Source: JAVBTT01 sp031556035
Lineage (GTDB): Bacteria; Bacillota; Clostridia; Oscillospirales; UBA929
Assembly (NCBI GenBank): GCA_031556035.1
Contig: JAVBTT010000006.1
Span: 45,655 to 109,654, forward strand
Direction: 5' to 3'
DNA length: 64,000 bases
Of the stretch, positions 36,291 through 44,915 are shown in pieces; within the stretch, counting starts at the first letter, position 1; the number at the start of each line of letters is the position of its first letter. The position numbers and the translations under genes are program-made. Under the pieces are notes generated by a model. The model searched no databases and had not been told where the DNA came from. It was given only the letters and a program-made list of their open reading frames with translations.

Positions 36291-36797
36291 ATGTCTCTGT
36301 TAATTTTAAGCAGCCGTCCAGCGGCCGCCACTGGCGAGGGTTGGGATGTCATGCCCACAAGGGGGCGTTTGGCGGCAAGGGCGTTGATGGCCGCGACACA
36401 GCCGGCCCTGACAATACGGGGTGAGGTCAGATTTTACGAAGCCGGGGATAAGGGCTGCCTGGTCGAGGCGTCGGTGGAGGGGCTGCCCACCGGGCCGAAC
36501 GCGCACCCGTTTCTCGCCTTCCATATCCATGAAAACGGCTCCTGTGCCGACGCCGGGATGGCCGCCGGAGGTCACTACAATCCGGAGGGCCGCCAGCACG
36601 GGTATCACGCCGGGGATCTTCCGTCCCTTTTGAACGCCGACGGGATCGCGGAGAGCGTCGTCTACACAGACCGCTTTGTGCCCGGGGACGTGATCGGGAG
36701 GACGGCGATTATACACGAGCTGCCGGACGATTACCGCACCCAGCCCAACGGCAGCGGAGGCCCGCGCATTGCCTGCGGCGTTATAGAAATGGTATAG
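36291..36797 (+). CDS. Cu/Zn superoxide dismutase family protein
   Basis: The 168-residue protein keeps all metal ligands of Cu/Zn SOD: FHIHENGSC (two Cu histidines), GGHYNPEGRQHGYHAGD (bridging His, two Zn His, Zn Asp) and IIHELPDD (fourth Cu His). It also has the disulfide cysteines (NGSC and IACG) and the active-site Arg (GGPRIACG). No signal peptide is visible, so it may be cytosolic, unlike most bacterial SodC. The ATG at 36291 has GAAGGGG eight bases upstream; an ATG at 36351 (MPTRGRLAAR) is an alternative that matches the family start better. Confidence 0.88.
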   Translation: MSLLILSSRPAAATGEGWDVMPTRGRLAARALMAATQPALTIRGEVRFYEAGDKGCLVEASVEGLPTGPNAHPFLAFHIHENGSCADAGMAAGGHYNPEGRQHGYHAGDLPSLLNADGIAESVVYTDRFVPGDVIGRTAIIHELPDDYRTQPNGSGGPRIACGVIEMV

Positions 36798-36920
36798 TTC
36801 TCAGCGGATTTCCGTAAAAAGGCCCCAGTTCGCAAATTTCCCTTGCAAACCCCTCCCGGCTGCAATAGAATGTATCGGGGCATGCCGCGTCCGGCCCGTC
36901 CAACGGAAGGGGGATTGCAG

Positions 36921-38054
36921 TTGTTTGAATCGTTAAGGCAGTGGAAAAAATATATACTGCCCTTTTCGCTCGCCGTGTTTATTTTCGCGTTCATCACAAG
37001 CTATGACGGCACTATGCATCTGCTGCGCAGCGTGTTCGGCTGGCTCGGCTTTATACTGAGCCGGTTTCTGCTTGGGTTCGCGATGGCCTACATGGTGGAC
37101 TTCCTGGTGGAGTTTCTTAAAAAGCGCCTCAAATTTCCGCGCTGGCTCGCGATCGGAGCCTCCTATGTCCTGCTGCTGGGCCTGTTGGTCTGGATGATAC
37201 TCTACATAGCCCCTCTGACGGTGGAGAGCGTGAACCAGATCATAACGGTGCTCACCGACGCGTACGGCAGGTTTACGGGCTATCTGGCCGACTCTGAGCC
37301 TCTGATCGACCCGCAGATGTTCGACATGCTGACCGGGCTGCTGGACGGCATAAAGGAGAGTCTGCTCTCCGTGCTGAAGGGGCTGCTGGACTATTCCTTC
37401 ATCGAAAGCGCACTGAAGATATCCACCCGGATGCTGATGAACATCTCCTTCGGCTTCCTGATCTCCCTGTATGCGATTATTGAGAAGGAGCCCCTGCTGC
37501 GCAACGCCAGGGCGATAGTCAGGGCGCTTTTCCCCAAGCGCTCCCCGCGGATATTTGAGCTGGCGGGAGAGGCCAACCGCACATTTTCCCGCTTTTTGGT
37601 GGGCAAGACAGTGGACTCCCTGATAATCGGCCTGCTCAGCTATATCCTCTACATGATATTCAGGCTGCCGATCTCGCCGTTCCTGGCTGTCGTGGCGGGG
37701 GTCACAAATATGATCCCCTACTTCGGCCCGATTGTGGGCGGGGCGGTCACGGTACTGCTACTGATCTGCTACCAGCCGATTTACGCGCTGTACGGGTTGA
37801 TCATAGTCGTGGCCGTCCAGACGGTGGACGGCATGGTGCTCGGCCCGAAGATACTGGGCGACGCGGTGGGCATAAGCCCGCTGCTCACGATTTTCGCGAT
37901 CTCCATAGGCGGGGATGTGGCGGGCTTCCTGGGGATGTTCATAGGGGTGCCGGTGCTCGCGGTGTTTAAGAAGATGATTTACCACACATTTATTAAGAAG
38001 AGGATGGCCTCGAGCGAGGCCTCCGGGCCTCCGGCCGCGCCTGACGGCGGATGA
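36921..38054 (+). CDS. AI-2E family transporter (YtvI/PerM-like)
   Basis: The 377-residue protein has about eight membrane helices and a central soluble region. The family motif appears as FLVGKTVDSLIIGLLSY and ITNMIPYFGPIVGG-like sequence (GVTNMIPYFGPIVGG), then LGPKILGDAVGISPLLTI. The start is a TTG at 36921 with AAGGGGG upstream (LFESLRQWKK); another TTG lies six bases earlier. Family members export AI-2 or act as Na+/H+ antiporters; the substrate here is unknown. The gene ends next to a composite repeat block. Confidence 0.88.
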   Translation: MFESLRQWKKYILPFSLAVFIFAFITSYDGTMHLLRSVFGWLGFILSRFLLGFAMAYMVDFLVEFLKKRLKFPRWLAIGASYVLLLGLLVWMILYIAPLTVESVNQIITVLTDAYGRFTGYLADSEPLIDPQMFDMLTGLLDGIKESLLSVLKGLLDYSFIESALKISTRMLMNISFGFLISLYAIIEKEPLLRNARAIVRALFPKRSPRIFELAGEANRTFSRFLVGKTVDSLIIGLLSYILYMIFRLPISPFLAVVAGVTNMIPYFGPIVGGAVTVLLLICYQPIYALYGLIIVVAVQTVDGMVLGPKILGDAVGISPLLTIFAISIGGDVAGFLGMFIGVPVLAVFKKMIYHTFIKKRMASSEASGPPAAPDGG

Positions 38055-38820
38055 GGCCGCGCCCGGCTGCACACCCTCTCCGGCGCTTCGCGCCACCTCT
38101 CCCACAGGGAGAGCTCAGACCGATGACAAACTACAGTTTGTCATCGAAAACGAGGGCAAGCTGTCGCCGCTGAGGCGGCTCACAGAGAACGGCTTTCCCG
38201 GAGTGAATCCGTGAAAGCCTTGAATTTCAAGCTTATTCACTCTTGCGGTCAAGCAAGAACCTGCCGCCTCCGGCGTCAGGCTCGACGCGCAAAAGTGAAA
38301 AAGGACGGAGGTCGCGGAATTTGTCTTCACTCTGGGCTCTCCCCTTGGGAGAGCTGGCCCCGCAGGGTCTGAGAGGGTGCTGCTCCTTGGTTATTTTTCA
38401 ACGCGCGGGGGCTGCGCTATTCGGGTGATGTCAAGCTCCCGCCGGGCTGTCGCTTCGGCTTTGGCTTTGTCCGCTTTGCGGACTGCGCCAAACGCCTGCG
38501 CTCGGCTCCAAATAATCCTGCGCGTGCCCGCTTACGCTCTGTCAAGCGGACTTCGTCCGCTCTTCGAGCTTGCGGCCATGCTCGGCTTATTTCTCGCCCC
38601 GCCCGGCTGCGCTCTTCGGGTGATGTCGGTGAGTTTTCCGAGCTTTCAAATTTTTTGATAGCGTTTCCTGCTGAAATAGGGTAAAATGTCTATATGACCG
38701 CATAACCGCCTCGGTTTTCCGGGGCGCACGCTGTTATTGCGCCGGAACAGGAAACAGGGATTTTTTATGTCTGCCGAAAGGCGCAATACTGTTCAAAAAC
38801 ACACAAATGGGGGTTCACAG
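38055..38820. repeat. Composite repeat block: C, A3, C, B8 and B9
   Basis: Order: a family C piece (CACCCTCTCCGGCGCTTCGC, about 38071-38090), a rightward A copy A3 (38115-38325), a second C piece (GGCTCTCCCCTTGGGAGAGC, about 38336-38355), the hairpin-plus-core part of a leftward B copy (about 38383-38422), and a full leftward B copy (38424-38616) nearly identical to B7. A3 sits exactly between the two C halves, suggesting insertion into a C element. Beyond 38620 lies the gyrA leader, with a hairpin-forming CCTCGGTTTTCCGGGGC stretch near 38709 but no clear promoter. Confidence 0.8.
38115..38325 (+). repeat. Family A repeat A3
   Basis: Copy beginning CAGACCGATGACAAAC and ending GCGGAATTTGTC, with the same stems as A2. 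It is flanked on both sides by family C sequence. Confidence 0.82.
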
Positions 38821-41304
38821 ATGACCGACCATCCCGTAAGCTTTGAAAACCAGAAAATACTCCCCGCCGACCTGGAGCGGGAGATCAAGAAGTCCTTTAT
38901 CGACTACGCTATGTCGGTGATTACAGCGCGCGCCCTGCCGGACGTGCGCGACGGCCTCAAGCCGGTGCACAGGCGGATTCTGTACACGATGTGGGAGGAA
39001 AACCTCACGCCGGACAAGCCCTTCCGCAAGTCGGCCACAGCGGTCGGCGACGTGCTGGGCCGGTATCATCCGCACGGCGACGCGTCGGTATATGACGCCC
39101 TTGTGCGCCTGGCGCAGAGCTTTTCGCTGCGCCATGTGCTGGTGGACGGCCACGGAAACTTCGGCTCGGTAGACGGGGATCCCCCGGCCGCCTACCGTTA
39201 CACAGAGGCCAGAATGTCTAAGATCGCGATGGAGATGCTGGCGGATATCGAGAAGGAGACCGTCGACTTCTCCCCCAACTACGACAACTCCCGTCAGGAG
39301 CCCACCGTGCTGCCCTCACACTTCCCGAACCTGCTGGTCAACGGCTCGGCGGGAATAGCGGTGGGCATGGCCACAAACATACCGCCGCACAATCTTCGCG
39401 AGACCGTAGGTGCGGCTGTCTGCCTGCTGGACAACCCCGAGGCCGAGCTGGACGACCTGATGGAGCACATGCACGGGCCGGATTTCCCGACCGCCGCGAT
39501 GATCTACGGGCGCGCCGGGATACGCGCCGCATACTCCACCGGGCGCGGCAAGGTGCGGGTGCGCGCCAAGGCAGACATTGAGGAGCACAAGGGCCGGATG
39601 CGCATTGTCGTCACCGAGCTGCCATATATGACCAACAAGGCCAGGCTCGTCGAGCACATAGGCTCGCTGGTGCGGGACAAGACCATTGAGGGCGTGAGCG
39701 CACTGCGCGACGAGTCTGACCGGGTGGGCATGAAGGTGGTCGTCGACCTCAAGCGTGACGCGAATCCCCAGGTGGTGCTGAACAAGCTGTACACGATGAC
39801 CGCGATGCAGACCACATTTGCGATAAACATGCTCGCGCTGGTTAAGGGGCAGCCGATGACCCTGAACCTGCGCCAGATACTGGAGTACTATCTTGAGCAC
39901 CAGCGGGAGATAGTGACCCGCAGGACGATGTTCGACCTGCGCAAGGCCCGCGAGCGCGCCCACCTGTTGGAGGGCCTTATGATCGCGGTGAACAACATCG
40001 ACGAGGTCATCAGGATTATCCGCACGAGCTACAACGACGCGAAAGCCCGCCTGATGGAGCGCTTCGACCTCTCGGACGTGCAGGGCCAGGCGATTATCGA
40101 CATGCGCCTGGGACGTTTGCAGGGGCTGGAGATTGAGAAGCTCCAGAAGGAGCTGGACGAGCTGCTGGAGCGCATCGCCGACTTTGAGGACATACTGGCA
40201 AAGCCGGAGCGCGTGACCGCGATAGTCCGCGAGCAGCTGCTGGCTCTCTCGGAAAAATTCGGAAACGACAGGATGACCGAGATCGTCGAGAACGAGGACG
40301 AGATCGACCTCGAGGATCTGATTGAGCGCGAGGACTGCGTGTTTACGCTGACACACATGGGCTACATCAAGCGCCAGCCCAAGACCGCCTACCGCACCCA
40401 GCGGCGCGGCGGCAAGGGAATATCCGCCCAGACGATGCGCGAGGAGGATTTCGTGGAGGAGCTGTTTGTGGCCTCCACCCATGACGACCTGCTTTTCTTC
40501 ACGTCCAAGGGCAAGCTGTTCCGCAAGCGCGGCTATCATGTCCCGGAGGCGGGGCGGGCCGCGAAGGGCAGCAACCTTGTAAACCTCCTGTCGCTTGAGC
40601 CGGGAGAGAAGGTGACGGCCACGATCCCGGTGCGCGAGCAGGATGACTTCGAGTATCTGTTCTTTGTCACCCGGGGCGGCACCGTCAAGCGGGTCGAGGT
40701 CGGGCGCTTTAAGTCGGCGGGGCGCAAGGCGGGGCTCAGGGCGATAAACCTGGACGAGGGCGATGAGCTGATCGCGGTGCGCAAGACGGACGGCAACCAG
40801 AATATTCTGATCGCCACCAAAAACGGCATGGCGATCTGCTTTAACGAGAACGACGTGCGTCCGATGGGCCGCGAGGCCTCCGGTGTGCGCGGCATACGGC
40901 TCATAGACGGCGACTATGTTATCGGGGCGGCGCGCGCCAGGGCTGGCGGAACGCTTCTGACCGTGACCGAAAACGGCTACGGCAAGCGCACCGAGATAGA
41001 CGAGTACCTGCGCGGCGGAGAGGCGCAGCGCCGGGGCGGCAAGGGACTTCGCAACCACAACCTGACGGATAAGACAGGGCTTGTGGCGGACATCCGGGTG
41101 GTGGACGACACGGACGACATCCTGATAATATCGGACGACGGCACGATCATCCGCATGGAGGCGGCGTCGGTCAACGTATACAGCCGCACGGCCCAGGGCG
41201 TCATACTGATGCGCCTGTCCGGGGACGCGCGTGTCATATCCATCGCGCGGACGTTTAAGGACGAGGAGGAAGAGGGCCAGGCGGAGGAGAATACCGAGGA
41301 ATGA
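38821..41304 (+). CDS. gyrA: DNA gyrase subunit A
   Basis: The 827-residue subunit breaks and rejoins DNA. It has KKSFIDYAMSVITARALPDV near the start, the catalytic tyrosine in YRYTEARM (Tyr127), and a C-terminal beta-pinwheel with the GyrA-box QRRGGKG, which marks gyrase and not topoisomerase IV. The quinolone-determining segment reads HPHGDASVYD, with Ala88 at the position equivalent to E. coli Ser83. I choose the ATG at 38821 (GGGGG seven bases upstream); starts at 38767 and 38737 are less family-like. The C-terminus is acidic (DEEEEGQAEENTEE). A hairpin terminator follows. Confidence 0.96.
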   Translation: MTDHPVSFENQKILPADLEREIKKSFIDYAMSVITARALPDVRDGLKPVHRRILYTMWEENLTPDKPFRKSATAVGDVLGRYHPHGDASVYDALVRLAQSFSLRHVLVDGHGNFGSVDGDPPAAYRYTEARMSKIAMEMLADIEKETVDFSPNYDNSRQEPTVLPSHFPNLLVNGSAGIAVGMATNIPPHNLRETVGAAVCLLDNPEAELDDLMEHMHGPDFPTAAMIYGRAGIRAAYSTGRGKVRVRAKADIEEHKGRMRIVVTELPYMTNKARLVEHIGSLVRDKTIEGVSALRDESDRVGMKVVVDLKRDANPQVVLNKLYTMTAMQTTFAINMLALVKGQPMTLNLRQILEYYLEHQREIVTRRTMFDLRKARERAHLLEGLMIAVNNIDEVIRIIRTSYNDAKARLMERFDLSDVQGQAIIDMRLGRLQGLEIEKLQKELDELLERIADFEDILAKPERVTAIVREQLLALSEKFGNDRMTEIVENEDEIDLEDLIEREDCVFTLTHMGYIKRQPKTAYRTQRRGGKGISAQTMREEDFVEELFVASTHDDLLFFTSKGKLFRKRGYHVPEAGRAAKGSNLVNLLSLEPGEKVTATIPVREQDDFEYLFFVTRGGTVKRVEVGRFKSAGRKAGLRAINLDEGDELIAVRKTDGNQNILIATKNGMAICFNENDVRPMGREASGVRGIRLIDGDYVIGAARARAGGTLLTVTENGYGKRTEIDEYLRGGEAQRRGGKGLRNHNLTDKTGLVADIRVVDDTDDILIISDDGTIIRMEAASVNVYSRTAQGVILMRLSGDARVISIARTFKDEEEEGQAEENTEE

Positions 41305-41309
41305 CAGCC

Positions 41310-41342
41310 GTCAACATGGCCGCCGAAGGCGGCCATGTTGAC
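41310..41342 (+). terminator. Hairpin after gyrA
   Basis: GTCAACATGGCCGCC (41310-41324) pairs perfectly with GGCGGCCATGTTGAC (41328-41342) around a GAA loop. No U-tract follows, so termination would rely on the 15-bp stem or on other factors. Confidence 0.6.
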
Positions 41343-41391
41343 GTTGACCAAACGTCTAACCCTCATTTAGAGGGGATCGGGGGCGGAATGC

Positions 41392-42042
41392 ATGAAGAAT
41401 AAGCTCTGGCAGATTGTGGGCGCGGCGGCGGGCATGTCCGGCGGGCACGACCTGAGCCATGTCCGCAGGGTGTACAGGCTAGCGATGCGCCTCAGCGACT
41501 TTTACCCGGAGGTGGACAGGGAGCTGCTGACCGCCGCGGTCATACTGCACGACATAGCGAGGCGGGAGGAGGACGACGACGCCTCCGGCATTGTCGACCA
41601 CGCGATGCTGGGCGCTGAAAAGGCCGAGCAGATACTGCTGGAGCTGGGCTGGGACGCGGAGCGCGCGTCCGCAGTTGCGGCATGTGTGCGCTGCCACCGT
41701 TACAGGGGCGAGGAAAACGCTCCGCGCACGATAGAGGCGAAAATCCTCTACGATGCGGACAAGCTGGACTGCCTTGGCGCCGTCGGCGTCGGGCGGCTGT
41801 TCATGCTTTCGGGGCAGTACGGCGAGAGGCTTTACATCGAGCCCCCGGCGGGCTTCGGCAGGGACGGTCACGCCCCCAGGATAAGCGAGTTTGCCGAGTA
41901 CAGCCCGAACCTCGAGTACCTTCTGAAAATGCGGCACATACCCGAAAAGCTTTTCACGCAGGCCGCGCGGGACATCGCCGCCGTGCGCATGGCGAGGATG
42001 GACAGATTCTTCGAGGAGCTGAAAGAGGAGATTGAGGGATGA
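41392..42042 (+). CDS. HD-domain phosphohydrolase
   Basis: The 216-residue protein shows the HD-domain pattern: first His in GGHDLSHVRRVYRLA, HD in VILHDIARR, a later histidine pair (VRCHRYRGEE) and Asp in KILYDADKLD. It resembles the YpgQ/YedJ-like group of metal-dependent phosphohydrolases, which act on nucleotides. No signal or membrane segment is present. It follows gyrA and precedes rnhA on the same strand. Substrate unknown. A hairpin (42053-42081) follows. Confidence 0.85.
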   Translation: MKNKLWQIVGAAAGMSGGHDLSHVRRVYRLAMRLSDFYPEVDRELLTAAVILHDIARREEDDDASGIVDHAMLGAEKAEQILLELGWDAERASAVAACVRCHRYRGEENAPRTIEAKILYDADKLDCLGAVGVGRLFMLSGQYGERLYIEPPAGFGRDGHAPRISEFAEYSPNLEYLLKMRHIPEKLFTQAARDIAAVRMARMDRFFEELKEEIEG

Positions 42043-42052
42043 GGGAGAAATG

Positions 42053-42081
42053 ATTTCGCCGCCCGAAGGGAGGCGAAATCA
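42053..42081 (+). terminator. Hairpin between HD protein and rnhA
   Basis: GATTTCGCC pairs with GGCGAAATC around an 11-base loop. The tail is A-rich with no U-tract, so it is a weak terminator or an attenuator before rnhA. Confidence 0.45.
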
Positions 42082-42110
42082 CACAAGACTTTTCCACACC
42101 CGGAGGAACA

Positions 42111-42560
42111 ATGAAAAAAGTCACGATCTATACTGACGGGGCCTGCTCAGGCAACCCGGGGCCCGGGGGCTGGGGCGCGATACTCAGCTACGGCGGGCGC
42201 GAAAAGGAGCTGTCCGGCGGTGAGAGCCCCACTACCAACAACCGCATGGAGCTGACCGGGGCAATAGAGGCGCTGAGGGCGCTGAGGGAGCCCTGCGAGG
42301 TGGAGCTGTATTCGGACTCTCGCTACCTGGTCGACGGGATAACCAAGGGCTGGGCCAGATCCTGGAAGGCCAGGGGCTGGATAAAGGCGGACAAGAAGCC
42401 GGCGCTGAATCCGGACCTGTGGGACGCGCTGCTGGAGCTGCTGGAAAGGCACGAGGTCAGGTTCCACTGGGTGCGCGGCCACTCCGACAACGAGAAAAAC
42501 AACCGCTGCGACCAGCTTGCCAGGGAATATATTGAGAAGAGCGGAGCCGGTCGGGTCTGA
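42111..42560 (+). CDS. rnhA: Ribonuclease HI
   Basis: The 149-residue enzyme cuts RNA in RNA-DNA hybrids. The catalytic residues are visible: Asp in YTDGACSGNPGPGGWG, Glu in NNRMELTGAIEAL, Asp in LYSDSRYLVDG and the last Asp in NNRCDQLA. The C-terminal residues EKSGAGRV and the stop codon are encoded by a family B repeat (from about 42537), so the native end was probably altered by the repeat. MnmG in this window has the same tail. GGAGGAAC lies before the ATG. Confidence 0.93.
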   Translation: MKKVTIYTDGACSGNPGPGGWGAILSYGGREKELSGGESPTTNNRMELTGAIEALRALREPCEVELYSDSRYLVDGITKGWARSWKARGWIKADKKPALNPDLWDALLELLERHEVRFHWVRGHSDNEKNNRCDQLAREYIEKSGAGRV

Positions 42561-42850
42561 AAATATCCAAGGAGAAACGAAGTGTACGACGCAGGATATT
42601 TTCAGACAAAGCGCAGGCGTTTGGCGTAGTCCGCAAAGCGGACGCAGCCAAAGCCGGAGCGGCAGCCCGGCGGGAGCTTGACATCACCCGAAGAGCGGAG
42701 CCGGGCGAGTGAAAAAAAATCCCAGGGGATGCCGCGCCCCGCGGGGACGACCACCCCGCCGCGCGTCCGCGCGGCACCCCTCCAGGGAGGGGAATTACCC
42801 GTAGCGTCTCCATCCCCCTCCTGCGGAGGGGTGGGCCCGCAGGGCCGGGG
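42537..42850 (+). repeat. Family B repeat B10 and family C repeats
   Basis: B10 starts AGAAGAGCGGAGCCGG inside the rnhA 3' end. Its stem GGTCTGAAAATATCC / GGATATTTTCAGAC matches B5, it ends GGGAGCTTGACATCACC, and it is followed at once by a second core (GAAGAGCGGAGCCGGGCG, about 42690). About 42725-42850 is family C material rich in CCCC/GGGG palindromes (ATCCCCCTCCTGCGGAGGGG). No gene is supported. Confidence 0.78.
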
Positions 42851-42896
42851 TGGTTCCCATATCCCACGGAAATCGACATTTTCGTTGCATCTGCAC

Positions 42897-42925
42897 TTTA
42901 CAAAGAGCATGGCCAGCGCTATAAT
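42897..42925 (+). promoter_or_regulatory. Promoter of nifS/nifU-like genes
   Basis: TTTACA (42897-42902) and TATAAT (42920-42925) are separated by exactly 17 bases. The leader to the start codon is about 105 bases and contains a small CGGGCATTGCCCG hairpin (about 42979-42991). No cysteine-responsive riboswitch is recognised. Confidence 0.75.
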
Positions 42926-43033
42926 TGTTTTGCAAAGGAAACAATCAGATCAATTATAACTACCATGAACATAATACGGGCATTGCCCGTTCAGCATAGA
43001 GGGCATTTCGACTTACAGAAAGAAGGATAATCG

Positions 43034-44212
43034 ATGTTTGTATACGCGGACAACGCCGCGACCACAAAGCTCAAAAACAGCGCGCTGGACGCCATGCTGC
43101 CTTGGTTGACGGACGGATACGGCAACGCCTCCGGCTTCTACTCTATAGCAAGGGACGCCAGACGCGCCGTTGAGGACGCGAGGAAGACAGTCGCGGAGGC
43201 GATGGGCGCCAGACCCGAGGAAATATACTTCACCTCGGGAGGCACGGAGGCCGACAACTGGGCGCTGAAGTGCGCCCTCCCCGAGGGAGGCACGCTAATT
43301 ACAACCGAGGTGGAGCACCACGCGGTGCTGCACACGGCGCAGTATCTCGGGAAAAACCGCAGGCAGGTCATATATCTTCCGGTCGACGAAAAGGGGCATG
43401 TCATAGAGGACGAGATGGACAGGGCGCTTGAGCAGCCGCCGGCCCTTGTGTCAATCATGCACGCCAACAACGAGATCGGCACAATTCTCGGGGTCAACGA
43501 GCTGTTCGCCAAGGTCAAGACCAGATGGCCGAAGGCCCTGACGCACACAGACGCTGTTCAGGCGGTGGGGCATGTCCCGGTCAGCCTTGAGTTTGTGGAC
43601 ATGCTGTCCATGTCGGCGCACAAGTTCGGCGGCCCCAAGGGGGTCGGAGCGCTGTATATCCGCAGGGGCGTCAGCCTGCCGCCGCTGCTGCACGGGGGCG
43701 GGCATGAGCGCGGCAAGCGCTCCTCGACCGAAAACGTGGCGGGGATCGTCGGGATGGCCGCCGCGCTCCGGGAGGCTGTCAATAAGCTTGACATTGCGGC
43801 GGGGAAGACGAAAAGGCTGCGTGATAAGCTGATTGACGGTGTGCTGGCAATACCCTACAGCTTTTTGAACGGCGACCGTGAGGTGAGGCTCCCCGGCAAC
43901 GCCTCGTTTATATTTGAGGGCGTGGAGGGCGAGAGCCTTGTGCTGGGTCTGGACGCCAAGGGAGTATGTGCCTCTTCCGGCTCGGCCTGCTCGTCCGGCA
44001 CGCTGGACCCGTCCCATGTGCTTATGGCGATCGGGCTGCCCCAGGAGGTCGCCCACGGCAGCCTCCGGCTGAGCCTGAGCGAGGACAATACCGAGGAGGA
44101 GGTCGCGTATATGATCGAGGCAGTCGCTGAGATCGTGGCGCGCCGCCGCTCAATGAGCCCGCTGTGGGACGAGAGGGAGCAGAAGCCGACCGAAAGGTTC
44201 TGGAGCAAGTAA
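43034..44212 (+). CDS. Cysteine desulfurase (NifS/IscS family)
   Basis: The 392-residue PLP enzyme removes sulfur from cysteine for Fe-S clusters. It starts VYADNAATTKL and shows the PLP lysine in MSAHKFGGPKG and the active Cys loop in ASSGSACSSG (group I type). The usual ERGLRSGTEN motif is changed to ERGKRSSTENV. The SD AGAAGGA lies a few bases before the ATG. It is followed by a scaffold gene (IscU/NifU type), so the pair forms a minimal NIF/ISC Fe-S assembly operon. Confidence 0.93.
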   Translation: MFVYADNAATTKLKNSALDAMLPWLTDGYGNASGFYSIARDARRAVEDARKTVAEAMGARPEEIYFTSGGTEADNWALKCALPEGGTLITTEVEHHAVLHTAQYLGKNRRQVIYLPVDEKGHVIEDEMDRALEQPPALVSIMHANNEIGTILGVNELFAKVKTRWPKALTHTDAVQAVGHVPVSLEFVDMLSMSAHKFGGPKGVGALYIRRGVSLPPLLHGGGHERGKRSSTENVAGIVGMAAALREAVNKLDIAAGKTKRLRDKLIDGVLAIPYSFLNGDREVRLPGNASFIFEGVEGESLVLGLDAKGVCASSGSACSSGTLDPSHVLMAIGLPQEVAHGSLRLSLSEDNTEEEVAYMIEAVAEIVARRRSMSPLWDEREQKPTERFWSK

Positions 44213-44280
44213 ACATAATGTATTATATTACAATGCTGACGATATATAATACTAGAAGTATATTATAAGGAGATATCCAG

Positions 44281-44733
44281 ATGCTGTACACCGACAAGGT
44301 AATGGAGCATTTCAACAATCCGCGCAACGTCGGAGAGGTCGAAAACTGCAACGCCGAGGGCACTGTGGGCAATCCGAAGTGCGGAGATATCATGAAGATA
44401 ACCATGCGCATCGAAAATGACAGGATTGAGGACGTGAAGTTCAAGACTTTCGGTTGCGGCGCGGCGGTCGCCACCTCGTCGATGGCTACCGAGCTCGTCA
44501 AGGGCAAGACGGTGAGCGAGGCGCTGGGACTGACAAACCGCGCGGTGGTGGAAGCCCTTGAGGGCCTGCCGCCGCAGAAGATACACTGCTCTGTGCTGGC
44601 GGAGGAGGCTATCAAGAGCGCGATAGCTGACTACTACAAGCGCCGGGGCATAGACCCCGCCCCCATACTGGGCTGCGACGCGGACTGCGAGAGCTGCCAC
44701 AGGGAATACGAGGAGCACTATTTCGAGAAATGA
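44281..44733 (+). CDS. Fe-S scaffold protein (NifU N-terminal/IscU-like)
   Basis: The 150-residue protein has the three scaffold cysteines in NPKCGD, FGCGAAVATSS and IHCSVLAEEAI, and the start MLYTDKVMEHFNNPRNVG typical of clostridial NifU-like proteins. It assembles transient Fe-S clusters from sulfur given by the adjacent desulfurase. An unusual C-terminal tail carries three further cysteines (LGCDADCESCHREYEE). The SD AAGGAG precedes the ATG. A hairpin (44746-44773) follows. Confidence 0.92.
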   Translation: MLYTDKVMEHFNNPRNVGEVENCNAEGTVGNPKCGDIMKITMRIENDRIEDVKFKTFGCGAAVATSSMATELVKGKTVSEALGLTNRAVVEALEGLPPQKIHCSVLAEEAIKSAIADYYKRRGIDPAPILGCDADCESCHREYEEHYFEK

Positions 44734-44745
44734 TTACAATTAGTT

Positions 44746-44773
44746 GATCCCCCGGCCGCAAGGCTGGGGGATC
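44746..44773 (+). terminator. Terminator after nifU-like gene
   Basis: GATCCCCC pairs with GGGGGATC with a GGCC-GGCT inner part and a GCAA tetraloop. The tail ATCTATGTT is only moderately T-rich. Confidence 0.6.
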
Positions 44774-44915
44774 ATCTATGTTAAGGGGAGGGAGGCTCAC
44801 GCCTTCGGCTGCCCGGCATTACATCATACGGCGGGGGCAAAGGCGTTGTTCTCCCTGAATATGGAACCCGGAACCGCGCGGTTGCAAATGGCCGCGCGTT
44901 TTAAAGATAATCAGG

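Noticed and set aside
38055..38660. CRISPR-like repeat array
   Set aside because: The repeats are long, of several families and structured, not short regular repeats with unique spacers; no cas genes are present.
39316..41058. 580-codon minus-strand open frame opposite gyrA
   Set aside because: Shadow of gyrA; composition-driven, no domain or SD.
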